This document shows, in pieces, positions 1 to 7,253 of a stretch of 27,551 nt of DNA. A program made the position numbers and the translations under genes. The notes beneath the pieces are model-generated. The model was not told where the DNA came from. It made no database searches and saw only the letters and a program-made list of their open reading frames with translations. Positions within the stretch are counted from its first letter, which is position 1. Each line of letters begins with the position of its first letter. Where the stretch lies: positions 1 through 27,551 of the forward strand of contig JARLHY010000051.1 of the NCBI GenBank assembly GCA_031292015.1. The letters run 5' to 3'. Source of the stretch: Negativicutes bacterium. GTDB taxonomy: Bacteria > Bacillota_C > Negativicutes > Sporomusales_B > JARLHX01.

Positions 1-527
1 CCCTGGACAACACCCCGGTTCATCCCGAATCCTACCGCCTCGCCGAAAAAATCCTCGCCCGGCTGGGCTTCTCGTTAAAGCACCTGACCGACAAAGACCG
101 GCTTCGTGAACTTCAGACCGCCATTCAGAAAGCCGACCCGGCCGCCCTGGCCGTCGAGCTGGAAGCCGGCGAACCGACGGTGCGCGATATTCTCGGAGCA
201 CTGGCCAAGCCTGGCCGCGATCCCCGGGAAGATATGCCGCTACCGCTCACCCGCAAAAACATCGTCAAACTGTCGGACATAACCCCAGGCACAGTCATGA
301 AAGGCACAGTACACAATGTCACCGATTTTGGCGTCTTCGTCGACATCGGCATCAAGACCAACGGGCTCATCCACCGCTCCGAACTGAGCGACAGACCGTT
401 CCGTCATCCCCTGGACATTCTGTCGGTCGGCGACATCATCGACTGCCTGATCCTTAGTGTGGACGAAAATCGTGGCCGCATTGCCCTCAGCCTGAAAAAA
501 GTCAAACACCAGCAGCCGGCTCAATAA
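1..527 (+). CDS. tex: Tex-family S1 RNA-binding protein, 3' part (partial)
   Basis: The reading frame is open from the first base (codons from position 3) and ends with TAA at 525-527, so only the C-terminal ~174 residues are present. The first residues (LDNTPVHPESY) match the conserved region of Tex proteins that precedes the C-terminal part. An S1 RNA-binding domain follows, with the typical pattern GTVxGTVxxVTDFGVFVDIG...GLIHRSELS at about 288-400 and an ALSLKK end. Tex is a cytoplasmic nucleic-acid-binding protein linked to transcription and RNA metabolism. The upstream part lies outside the window. A strong hairpin terminator follows 53 nt later. The family assignment is confident; the exact cellular role is not known from the sequence. 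Confidence 0.93.
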   Translation, partial: LDNTPVHPESYRLAEKILARLGFSLKHLTDKDRLRELQTAIQKADPAALAVELEAGEPTVRDILGALAKPGRDPREDMPLPLTRKNIVKLSDITPGTVMKGTVHNVTDFGVFVDIGIKTNGLIHRSELSDRPFRHPLDILSVGDIIDCLILSVDENRGRIALSLKKVKHQQPAQ

Positions 528-579
528 AAAATTGCCTTTATCCATACGGAAAGTTTTCTTTCCGCCAGGGAAAAACCGT

Positions 580-612
580 AAGAGGTAGATGCCAAGCATC
601 TACCTCTTTTAT
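580..612 (+). terminator. Rho-independent terminator after tex
   Basis: A perfect 13-bp inverted repeat (AAGAGGTAGATGC at 580-592 and its complement at 596-608) closes a 3-nt loop and runs into a T-rich tail (CTCTTTTATCTT). It lies 53 nt after the tex stop and just before the 3' end of the convergent fchA-type gene. It probably ends tex transcription and may work weakly in the other direction. Confidence 0.85.
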
Positions 613-621
613 CTTCATGCC

Positions 622-636
622 CCTTTTTCAACAGCC
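622..636. repeat. Solo terminus of the GGCTGTTCAAAAA repeat family, overlapping the fchA stop
   Basis: CCTTTTTCAACAGCC at 622-636 is identical to the right terminus of the 299-bp repeat (19024-19038) and nearly so to that of the 121-bp repeat (23465-23478). No matching left terminus is visible nearby. The fchA stop codon (628-630, TGA on the minus strand) and its last two codons lie inside this 15-mer. It could be the remnant of an element or a chance match; the exact 15-base identity favours a remnant. Confidence 0.55.
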
Positions 637-1284
637 TGTTTCCCGCATCACGCCGAACGGCGCCTCGGCGTAAGCCCGCTCTTCGATCATCGCCAGCAGC
701 TCGTCGGCGGCGGTTCTGAGCAAATGGATCTGGCCGTTGTATGCATTCACCAGATGATGGTCCTTCAACAGCGGCAAATTGATAGCTGTATTCAAAAGCG
801 CCCCGACAACGCCGCTGTGGCTGACGTGAGCACCGACCAGCAAGTCGCTGACGGCGTGGGCGTTGATTTTACCCTGCAGGGCCTTGCCGATTTCCAGAAC
901 TTCCAGGCAGGACCGGGCGGTCATAAGCGGCACCTCCGCCGCCTGCTGCACCGCTTCCTGAATGGACGAAAGCCTGACCTGCCGCTCGGCCTTCGAAGCT
1001 TCGGGAAGATTCTGGGCGGCCACCAGAGCGGCGTAAGCGCTGGCATCGCGGTCGATTAACAGCTGCAGTTCGACACGAAGGCGGGCTAACTCGGCCTTTT
1101 TTTCCATCAGCAGGTCGGCGTGAGCCGCAAAGTCTTTTCTACCCAAACTGAGACATATGACCATTTCCAGGAGTGACGTTCCGAGAAAACCGAAGAGCGC
1201 TGCCGCGCTGCCGCCGCCGGGAGTGGGCTCCGGTGACGCAAGCCGGTCGGCATATTCATTGATACTCAACCTTGTTAACAACAC
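628..1284 (-). CDS. fchA: Cyclodeaminase/cyclohydrolase family protein (methenyl-THF cyclohydrolase, FchA type)
   Basis: This 218-aa soluble protein has the family signature PTPGGGSAAA near its N-terminus (TPGGGS at residues 21-26) and the helix-rich pattern of formimidoyl-THF cyclodeaminases. In anaerobes such stand-alone proteins act as 5,10-methenyl-THF cyclohydrolase or as formimino-THF cyclodeaminase in one-carbon metabolism; which reaction applies here cannot be told. I place the start at GTG 1284, because AAGGGGAGG lies 4 nt upstream and the family begins there; a TTG one codon on is also possible. An in-frame ATG at 1338 would add 18 unlikely residues. The gene stands alone, convergent with tex, with its own promoter at 1379-1408. 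Its stop codon lies in a repeat terminus. Confidence 0.85.
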   Translation of the reverse strand: MLLTRLSINEYADRLASPEPTPGGGSAAALFGFLGTSLLEMVICLSLGRKDFAAHADLLMEKKAELARLRVELQLLIDRDASAYAALVAAQNLPEASKAERQVRLSSIQEAVQQAAEVPLMTARSCLEVLEIGKALQGKINAHAVSDLLVGAHVSHSGVVGALLNTAINLPLLKDHHLVNAYNGQIHLLRTAADELLAMIEERAYAEAPFGVMRETGC

Positions 1285-1378
1285 AATCCCTCCCCTTGCC
1301 TGCCGTATCCGGCAATCATGACCGACAGTTTTAATCACAGGCAGACATGCACATCACTTTTTTCGATCTCTGACTACT

Positions 1379-1408
1379 ATCATACCAGATAATTTACAGC
1401 AAATACAA
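1379..1408 (-). promoter_or_regulatory. Predicted sigma-A promoter of the fchA-type gene
   Basis: On the minus strand TTGTAT (1403-1408) and TATGAT (1379-1384) are separated by 18 nt, and the -10 has an extended TGG in front. The transcript would start near 1372, about 88 nt before the GTG start. This is a consensus match by eye only. Confidence 0.5.
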
Positions 1409-1416
1409 TACAAACA

Positions 1417-1442
1417 AAACAGCCGGGCTGCCCCGGCTGTTT
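1417..1442 (-). terminator. Terminator after the 61-aa small protein gene
   Basis: A perfect 11-bp stem (AAACAGCCGGG at 1417-1427 and its complement at 1432-1442) closes a 4-nt loop. On the minus strand it is followed by a T-rich stretch (TGTTTGTATTGTATTT). It lies 19 nt past the stop of the gene at 1462-1647 and ends just upstream of the fchA promoter, so it separates the two units. Confidence 0.8.
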
Positions 1443-1461
1443 CGGTGCGAAATCCTCTTTT

Positions 1462-1647
1462 TTAACCGACTGCCCTTGCGCAGTCGGCCTCCTGCGGCGT
1501 GACGATCTCGGTGTCGGCCCCGTGAACACCGCATTCCGGGCATACCCAGGTTTGCACCTTGAGCACCACTTCCCTGCCGTCGAAACGATATTTCAGAATC
1601 GTGTATTTTGAAGTAATCCCAAGATGTTCACACCAAGCTGAAGTCAT
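1462..1647 (-). CDS. Small hypothetical protein with a CPEC knuckle
   Basis: I do not recognise this 61-aa protein. It has one clear CxxC knuckle (WVCPECG, residues 34-40) after a short strand-rich segment, plus single cysteines at residues 6 and 56. That could make a small zinc ribbon, although the spacing of the other cysteines is not canonical. The ATG start is well supported by CAGGAGGATGAGACA directly upstream. The gene is a single unit: it is followed by a strong terminator and diverges from the FtsA-like gene's promoter region. It has no signal peptide or membrane segment. The function is unknown; a small metal-binding or nucleic-acid-binding protein is a guess. Confidence 0.7.
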   Translation of the reverse strand: MTSAWCEHLGITSKYTILKYRFDGREVVLKVQTWVCPECGVHGADTEIVTPQEADCARAVG

Positions 1648-1690
1648 TGTCTCATCCTCCTGTTCATTGAATATTTAGACATATTATCAC

Positions 1691-1719
1691 TTGATCCTAG
1701 TATCTATTGATAATATATT
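1691..1719 (+). promoter_or_regulatory. Predicted sigma-A promoter for the FtsA-like gene
   Basis: TTGATC (1691-1696) and TATATT (1714-1719) are separated by exactly 17 nt on the plus strand, in an AT-rich patch that stands out from the surroundings. Transcription would start near 1726, giving a leader of about 350 nt before the ATG at 2080. No better promoter is visible closer to the gene. Confidence 0.5.
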
Positions 1720-1725
1720 CGCTTT

Positions 1726-2079
1726 CCCGCTTTTTATTCCTGCCGGCTAAAGATATTTTTTATTTTCATAATCTGACCCAAAACTCGCCATGTGTCGAAC
1801 TGCTGCCCCACCTGACAGCGTGTTCCTCTATGGCTTTTTCGGCATCAGCCCCGTCCCCCGGGGCGCGTAAAGCCGGCCGTTGCGCATCATTCCGGCTCAG
1901 GCACCGGATCAGAGCAACCGGGCTTTTATTTTCATCCAGGGACCCGGCTTGGCCCGGTTTTCTTTCCTGCATCGGCCCGGCCGACCAAAATCCTGGCGGT
2001 GCTTTGGCCACAGAAAAGGAAATTGCCGACTTAGCTCGAAAATACTCATTAATTAGGTTGTGCTTGAGGAGCGTCCGGG
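1726..2079 (+). promoter_or_regulatory. Long, GC-rich, probably structured leader of the FtsA-like gene
   Basis: This stretch has no convincing gene. It contains several possible hairpins: CCCCG/CGGGG at about 1850-1864, and AACCGGGC (1916-1923) with GCCCGGTT (1952-1959), the latter followed by TTTTCTTT, as in a terminator or attenuator. CCGG-rich segments repeat through 1870-1990 and could pair in alternative ways. The ribosome binding site is GAGGAG, 8 nt before the ATG at 2080. I compared it from memory with c-di-GMP, SAM, THF, cobalamin, NiCo and TPP riboswitches and found no match. It may be a cis-regulatory RNA, an independent small RNA, or decayed sequence. Confidence 0.4.
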
Positions 2080-4212
2080 ATGGAGAAAAAACTGCTGTTT
2101 GCGTTGGATATCGGAACCCGCAGCGTCGTTGGCCTGGTGGGCGAGAAAACCCCGAATGGAATTAAAGTGCTGGCTATGGAACGCCAGGAGCACAATACCC
2201 GGGCCATGCTGGACGGGCAGATTCACGATGTCCCCGAGGTGGCCCAGGTGCTGCTCAGAGTCAAATCCCGTCTCGCGGAAAGTCTCGGTCCGCTGAAAAA
2301 GGCATCGATAGCGGCCGCCGGCCGGGCTTTGTGCACCGTGCGGGCCGACGCGCAAATCGAATGTTCCAGCCGCGGCGCGCTTACCGCCGATGACGAGCGG
2401 GCCCTGGAACTGGCTGCCATCCAGGCGTCTCAGCACCAGCTTGCCACAGGCAGCTCGGTGGATGATCCTGCCAGTTATTACTGCGTAGGTTACAGCGTAG
2501 TCCGCTTTATCCTTGACGGCACCACCATCAAAACCCTGGTGGGCCAGCGCGGTAAAATCTGCGCCATCGAGCTGATCGCCACTTTTCTGCCGCGCCAGGT
2601 CATTGATTCCCTGCAGGCGGCCGTCGAAGGGGCCGGCCTGGAAATCTCCACCCTGACCCTCGAACCCATCGCCGCCATCAATGTCCTCATTCCTCCCACC
2701 ATGCGCCATCTCAATCTGGCCCTGGTAGACGTGGGCGCAGGCACCTCCGACGTCGCCATCACCAAAGGCGGATCAGTCATCGCCTACGGCATGGTTCCCT
2801 GGGCCGGCGACGAAATCACCGAAGCCCTTTCCCAGGAATATCTGCTGGACTTCAAGGTGGCCGAGCTTTTAAAACGTCAGCTCGGCGACAAAAACAAAAA
2901 AGTCTGCTTTACCGATATCCTCGGCAACGACCACAAGCTGGCCGCCGAAAAGATCATTCAGCGGCTGCGGCCTGCGGTATCCCAGTTGGCGCAAGCCATC
3001 GCCGCCCAAATCGTCGCCCTCAACGCCGTCCCGCCGCAAGCCGTGCTGCTTGTTGGCGGCGGCTCCCTCACCCCCTGCCTGCCGGAAGACCTGGCTGAAG
3101 CGCTGGAAATCGCCGCATCCCGGGTAGGCATAAGACGTCCGGACGCCGTCGACGGTATCATTGACATCCCCCCCGCCCTCTGCGCCCCTGACGGGGTAAC
3201 CCCGCTCGGCATCCTGAAACTGGCCGGCAGCCGCACCCTCAATTTTATCCATGTCACCCTGAACAATCAGCCGCTGCGCCTGTTCAACCTAGGCAAACTT
3301 TCGGTGGCGGACGCACTTTTGGTTGCAGGCATCGACGTGCGGAGCCTCCACGGGCGCCCGGGCCTGGGAATCACAGTCACCATCAACGGCGAGAAGAAAT
3401 TCATCCCCGGCAGTCTTGGCCAAAACGGCCGCATCCTGGTTAACGGCGCCCCCGCCTCTTTCGGCGACAAGCTGAAAGAAAACGACGACATCAACGTCGA
3501 AAAAGGCCGCAACGGCGAAGACCCCCACCCTGCCCTGCGGGAAATCGCCGCCATCCCCGCTCCTTACAACCTGACGATCGGAAACGCTTCGCTCCCGGTC
3601 GGTCCGCTGATTACCATCAACGAGACACCGTCGTCCGCCGATACCAAGCTAACCGACAGAGACAGGATCATCTGCCGGCCGCCGGCAACCCTCGGTGAAG
3701 TGCTGGCCCTATCCGGGAAAAGCACGGAAGCCGAAGAATTCCAGTATATCATCAACGGCGTCGAACGTTCCTACCGGCGCTGGCCGGAATACCTGGTGAA
3801 CGGCACCAAGGCCGACCTGTCGACAACAATCAGGGACAACGACAAAATCAGTGTCGCCGCTGTTCCGCCCCCGTCCCTGGCTGAACTTCTCGGACTGGAT
3901 GAGCAGGCGCTGGAATGCTATACCGTCCTTTTTAACAACGCCGCTTGCCGGGTCCCGATCCGGCGCTACACCTTCTCCCTAGGCGGCCAGCCGGCCAAGC
4001 CCTCCGATACCGCTGTGCCGGGCACTGCCGTGGAATACACCTGTTACGAGGTTTCGCCCACCGTCAGCGACATCCTGCTGGCCGCGGAATTCGACCCCAA
4101 ATCCCTGCCGCCGGCCTCCCGCGTCATCATCCTTCTCAACGGCCAGCCGGCCGAATACACAACCCCGGTGAAAAACGGCGACCAGATGGAGCTTCAAATT
4201 ATCAGCCGTTAA
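2080..4212 (+). CDS. FtsA/PilM-like actin-fold ATPase with C-terminal beta-grasp-like repeats
   Basis: This 710-aa protein has an FtsA-type actin fold over residues 1-385: phosphate-1 motif DIGTRS (10-15), phosphate-2 DVGAGTSD (217-224), adenosine motif VGGGS (325-329), and an FtsA-specific SHS2-like region near 75-200. Classical FtsA has about 400-430 residues. The remaining ~325 residues hold at least four similar units of the form LVNG...(L/V)K(E/N)xDxI, at about 452-473, 512-531, 571-592 and 684-705, which resemble ThiS/MoaD-like beta-grasp folds. The classical C-terminal amphipathic membrane helix of FtsA is not evident. Such long FtsA-like proteins occur in Firmicutes and are usually named cell division protein FtsA, but there is no ftsZ nearby, so a second, non-divisional role is possible. 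The ATG has GAGGAG 8 nt upstream. It is a single gene with its own promoter and terminator. Confidence 0.82.
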   Translation: MEKKLLFALDIGTRSVVGLVGEKTPNGIKVLAMERQEHNTRAMLDGQIHDVPEVAQVLLRVKSRLAESLGPLKKASIAAAGRALCTVRADAQIECSSRGALTADDERALELAAIQASQHQLATGSSVDDPASYYCVGYSVVRFILDGTTIKTLVGQRGKICAIELIATFLPRQVIDSLQAAVEGAGLEISTLTLEPIAAINVLIPPTMRHLNLALVDVGAGTSDVAITKGGSVIAYGMVPWAGDEITEALSQEYLLDFKVAELLKRQLGDKNKKVCFTDILGNDHKLAAEKIIQRLRPAVSQLAQAIAAQIVALNAVPPQAVLLVGGGSLTPCLPEDLAEALEIAASRVGIRRPDAVDGIIDIPPALCAPDGVTPLGILKLAGSRTLNFIHVTLNNQPLRLFNLGKLSVADALLVAGIDVRSLHGRPGLGITVTINGEKKFIPGSLGQNGRILVNGAPASFGDKLKENDDINVEKGRNGEDPHPALREIAAIPAPYNLTIGNASLPVGPLITINETPSSADTKLTDRDRIICRPPATLGEVLALSGKSTEAEEFQYIINGVERSYRRWPEYLVNGTKADLSTTIRDNDKISVAAVPPPSLAELLGLDEQALECYTVLFNNAACRVPIRRYTFSLGGQPAKPSDTAVPGTAVEYTCYEVSPTVSDILLAAEFDPKSLPPASRVIILLNGQPAEYTTPVKNGDQMELQIISR

Positions 4213-4228
4213 TCCGTCCAAGGACTTA

Positions 4229-4262
4229 AAAGAGAGTAGCCAAATGGCTACTCTCTTTCTGC
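4229..4262 (+). terminator. Terminator after the FtsA-like gene
   Basis: A perfect 13-bp stem (AAAGAGAGTAGCC at 4229-4241 and its complement at 4246-4258) with an AAAT loop lies 17 nt after the stop codon. The tail (TCTGCGTTTTTAT) is only moderately T-rich, but the stem is strong. Confidence 0.8.
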
Positions 4263-4309
4263 GTTTTTATAATTACACTCTGCCTCATTGGAGCAGTAAG
4301 AAGCTTTGG

Positions 4310-4519
4310 CTAGCGCTGCAAAGGTGCCCGGCGGCGTTGCGAAGGATGTTACAGGCCCTTAGTGCAGTCTGCGTAAGGGTAAAGCGGGCCGAGTCAGGAC
4401 GACGAGGCAGTCACCACCGGCGCATGGACGCGACGTTGGTGACGTCCGCCGCACCCCGCAGGCAAACTTAGGGCCTGTTAAGCTGCAGCTCCGCTCGACC
4501 GGCACTTTTGCAGCGCTAG
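4310..4519. repeat. 210-bp intergenic inverted-repeat element (type 1)
   Basis: The ends are a 19-bp inverted repeat, CTAGCGCTGCAAAGGTGCC (4310-4328) and the complement of 4501-4519, with one mismatch. Inside lies a second inverted pair (ACAGGCCCTTA at 4351-4361 against TTAGGGCCTGT at 4468-4478) and a central hairpin, GTCACCA...TGGTGAC, at about 4410-4443. It has no plausible ORF. It sits between two convergent genes, after the terminator at 4229-4262. It could be a MITE-like or REP-like element or a structured RNA. I see no second copy in the window. Confidence 0.65.
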
Positions 4520-4563
4520 TCCTCACCGCCAAAAAAGGAGCAGCCTCCGGCTACCCCTCTCGT

Positions 4564-5244
4564 TCACTGACAATAGCGCTTCAACTTGTCCGGACTCAGA
4601 ATAACCAGCTTATGTCCGTCGAAGTCGATGATCTTTTCCTTTTTGAGCGAGCTCAGCGTCCTGGTCACCGTCTCCCGCGTCGTCCCCACCAGGCTGGCCA
4701 GATCCTGCCGCGACAGGGCCACGGCGATGCTGATCCTTCCATCCGGGCCCGCAGTACCGTGTTCTTGCCCCAGCCGCAGCAAAGTCTCGGCCGTGCGGGC
4801 CAGAACATCGCTCAGCGCCAGATTCTTGATTTTCTGCTGAGCGTACAGCAGCCGCTGGCTCAGCGCCTTGATCAGTTGAAGGGCCAAAGCGTTATTGTTC
4901 AGGACCAGCCTCTCCAGGTCGGCGTTCTTGATGGTGCCGATCTCGGAGTCTTCCGCCGCAATCGCCGTCGCCGGATAGGGAAGATTGTTGAACAGCAGCA
5001 CCTCGGCGAAAATATCTCCCGGGCTGAGCAGCTTGATAATATGCTCCCGCCCGTCGTCGGTGGTCTTGACAATCTTGACCTTGCCGCTTTTTACATAATG
5101 AAAGCCGTCACCAGGCTCCCCCTCAAGGAAGATGACCGCCCCTCGCCGATGGAACCGCTCCACCACACGCTCTTTGATCAGGGCCAGCTGGTCCTCCGGC
5201 AGGTCGGAAAAAACCGGGATTTTCTTTAAGTAAAGCAGCGCCAT
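4564..5244 (-). CDS. Crp/Fnr family transcriptional regulator
   Basis: The 226-aa protein has an N-terminal cyclic-nucleotide-binding-type beta-barrel (about residues 10-120, with EGEPGDGFHYVKSGKVKI), a dimerisation helix (about 118-150) and a C-terminal winged helix-turn-helix at 179-200 with SRQDLASLVGTTRETVTR. The recognition helix carries the RETVxR pattern common in the family. Its only cysteine is at residue 225, so it cannot hold an Fnr-type iron-sulfur cluster; the PGEhSxRT cAMP-binding signature of true Crp is also absent. The effector is unknown. The gene starts 12 nt after the stop of the diguanylate cyclase gene and has GGGGAAAG upstream of the ATG, so the two are probably one transcript. 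Confidence 0.92.
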   Translation of the reverse strand: MALLYLKKIPVFSDLPEDQLALIKERVVERFHRRGAVIFLEGEPGDGFHYVKSGKVKIVKTTDDGREHIIKLLSPGDIFAEVLLFNNLPYPATAIAAEDSEIGTIKNADLERLVLNNNALALQLIKALSQRLLYAQQKIKNLALSDVLARTAETLLRLGQEHGTAGPDGRISIAVALSRQDLASLVGTTRETVTRTLSSLKKEKIIDFDGHKLVILSPDKLKRYCQ

Positions 5245-5256
5245 CGTTTCTTTCCC

Positions 5257-6309
5257 CTACATGCCGTATTTGACGGATACCTCGGAACTGTCGACAAAGG
5301 ACTGCACCTTGTTGCGGCCTGACTGTTTGGCCTGATACAGCGCCGTATCGGCCTGCTCGAAAACACTCTGGGCGTTCATACCCGGCTTCTTGCTTGACAC
5401 GCCGATACTGACCGTTACCGACACCTGATCAAACGGCCACTCCGCCACCTTCTGGCGGAGCCGCTCGGCTATTTTCAGCCCGATCTGGGCGGTGGTGCCA
5501 GGCAATACCACCACAAATTCTTCGCCGCCGTAGCGAAAGGCCAGATCGCCGCTGCGGACACTCAGCTTGATAATATTGCCGATGGCTACCAGTACCTTAT
5601 CGCCGACCAGGTGGCCATAGGTATCGTTAAGCTTTTTGAAATGGTCGAGATCGATAATCAATAACACGTACTGGGCCACACTGTCAATTCTTTCCTTATA
5701 GGCCCGGTGATTATACAGTCCGGTCAGAGCATCAGTCAGAGCCATCCGGTAGTTGCGGTCGTTCTGCTTGATCAGTTCCAACATCTGCCGGTCGTCGTTG
5801 ACCTGCTTGGCGACAAGGGTATCGATATAGATGACGGCGTAGGTCAGCAGGCCGATTCCGATAAGATTGTAGCTCAGCTGCATAACGACCCCGGCAGCCA
5901 GACTGGTCATCTTCGTCGCCGCCGCTGCCAGGTACACCGTGCTGATAACTATCGCCACCCGCTTGATCCGGGTCCGGCCGACCCTCAGGGCCAGTTGAAG
6001 CAGCAACAGGTGATACAAAATACTGCTGTACTCGGCCTGAAAATAGGTAAGTCCGGCACAGATGCCCAGGCTGAGCAAAAGCTCAGGCCCCCCGGGCGAA
6101 GTCTTGCGGCGGTTCAGACCGAGGTTGTACAGGGTGTATGCCGCTGTCAGACCTGCGATCCACTGCCAGCCCGGCCCGCCGAAAATCGAGGCATTCAGAC
6201 CGATAAACACGGAAAATACCATGTTTGCCCGCCTGGACAATACCTGGATGTATTCGGCGCCCCCGGCCGCATAGCCGGTTATTTTCCGATCCTGCATCGC
6301 ACGCGCCAC
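5257..6309 (-). CDS. Membrane-bound GGDEF diguanylate cyclase
   Basis: This 350-aa protein has about five to six hydrophobic segments between residues 30 and 163, then a short linker and a complete GGDEF domain (about 185-345). The domain has the DALTGLYNHR entry motif (193-202), metal-binding IIDLDHFKKLND (218-229) and active-site RYGGEEF (259-265). The inhibitory I-site RxxD is present as RSGD (252-255), exactly five residues before GGEEF, so product feedback is expected. It makes c-di-GMP from two GTP. The start is GTG at 6309, with a weak ACAGGAC ribosome site; ATG at 6297 is the alternative. It is the first gene of a two-gene unit with the Crp/Fnr regulator, which suggests, but does not show, a c-di-GMP-linked or shared signal. 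Confidence 0.93.
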   Translation of the reverse strand: MARAMQDRKITGYAAGGAEYIQVLSRRANMVFSVFIGLNASIFGGPGWQWIAGLTAAYTLYNLGLNRRKTSPGGPELLLSLGICAGLTYFQAEYSSILYHLLLLQLALRVGRTRIKRVAIVISTVYLAAAATKMTSLAAGVVMQLSYNLIGIGLLTYAVIYIDTLVAKQVNDDRQMLELIKQNDRNYRMALTDALTGLYNHRAYKERIDSVAQYVLLIIDLDHFKKLNDTYGHLVGDKVLVAIGNIIKLSVRSGDLAFRYGGEEFVVVLPGTTAQIGLKIAERLRQKVAEWPFDQVSVTVSIGVSSKKPGMNAQSVFEQADTALYQAKQSGRNKVQSFVDSSEVSVKYGM

Positions 6310-6530
6310 CGTCCTGTTTTATTCTAACCCGAAAACTCCGGTTGTTGTTCCGGCGATATAATAGCATTACTTTCCCTATTAGTATATAATTATCCATTTT
6401 TCTAGAAAATCCTACTAAATATTGTGGTCTAAGCAACTTTATTTTACAATTGGACATCGCCGTCTCCTGCCGCTCACCCGCCGCGGCGCATATAATATAT
6501 CAGTCATGTACTTTAGACGGTGGTGATGGC
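6310..6530. other. Divergent intergenic region with TATAAT near 6491
   Basis: This AT-rich stretch separates the diguanylate cyclase gene (minus) from the GNAT gene (plus). On the plus strand TATAAT occurs at 6491-6496, about 35 nt before the GTG start at 6531, but it lacks a recognisable -35 box. On the minus strand there are several TATA-rich segments (about 6350-6400) and no clear choice. I see no gene here. Confidence 0.4.
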
Positions 6531-7238
6531 GTGCCTAAACCAGCACTTTCTTCCAGTCAGCAAGACTGCGATATGAATGTTGTCCCCGGTGGAGTAATGG
6601 AATATGCCGGTTTCCTGCCGCTCGCTTCAGGGCAGGGATTATTGTCAGGGAAACCGCCGTCCTCGTCTTCCCCCGTATGGGTGCCAGCCCTTGAACGGGT
6701 CATTCATCTGATCCCAAAGGCCCTATCTCATCGCTACGACGAGCATATTGCCAGTTTTGAAACCACTTACGACCCGCTGCTTCAATTCTTGATAAAAGAA
6801 GTGTTTGATTATGAAAACAGCGGAAACACCCGCACCACTTTGTACTTTGACCGCTATACCGACAAGTTGGTGGCTTTTTGTTCGACGAAATGTTCATCGC
6901 TGAAAATCGGTGGCGACAAGGTTCTCAGCCTGTGCCCGTCAATTGAGATCGCCGCCCTGTGCGTCGATGACAAGTTCCGCTACATGGGCGTCGGTCACGC
7001 CATCTTCAGCCATGTCCTCCGGCTCGTATATTCCGTAAAGCACCTGACCGGGGTGCAGCTGGTTACCCTGTTTGCCGTTCCGGATGCCGTAAAGTTTTAT
7101 CAGCAGCTGGATTTCCGGAAAATAACCAAAGGCATGAAGACCTTATCCTCTTTTGCCCACCAAAACTGCGTCCCCATGTATCTGCCGCTGGACAATACCG
7201 GCACTGACGGCCCCGCGAACCTTACTTGGCTCACCTGA
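6531..7238 (+). CDS. GNAT-family N-acetyltransferase-like protein
   Basis: The 235-aa product carries a GNAT fold in its C-terminal half: strand IEIAALCVDDKFRYMGVGHAIFSHVL, where the R/Q-x-x-G-x-G/A acetyl-CoA loop appears as RYMGVG, followed by QLVTLFAVPDAVKFYQQLDF, a typical GNAT beta5/alpha4 end. The N-terminal 60-70 residues have no recognised domain. I choose GTG 6531 because GGTGGTGAT lies just upstream and TATAAT at 6491 would put the transcript start after any earlier codon; ATG 6574 and ATG 6598 are alternatives. The substrate is unknown. It is a single gene, with a shared bidirectional terminator after it. Confidence 0.75.
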   Translation: MPKPALSSSQQDCDMNVVPGGVMEYAGFLPLASGQGLLSGKPPSSSSPVWVPALERVIHLIPKALSHRYDEHIASFETTYDPLLQFLIKEVFDYENSGNTRTTLYFDRYTDKLVAFCSTKCSSLKIGGDKVLSLCPSIEIAALCVDDKFRYMGVGHAIFSHVLRLVYSVKHLTGVQLVTLFAVPDAVKFYQQLDFRKITKGMKTLSSFAHQNCVPMYLPLDNTGTDGPANLTWLT

Positions 7239-7253
7239 TGCCCATACAGGATA

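Noticed and set aside
1793..1800. Spo0A box (TGTCGAA) upstream of the FtsA-like gene
   Set aside because: A single 7-base match, far downstream of the predicted promoter, is not enough to claim sporulation control.
1726..2079. c-di-GMP-I (GEMM) riboswitch upstream of the FtsA-like gene
   Set aside because: A GCGTAAAGCCGGCC segment resembles GCAAAGCC of that class, but the other conserved blocks (GGGCAAACC, AGCCGGGTTACCG) are missing.
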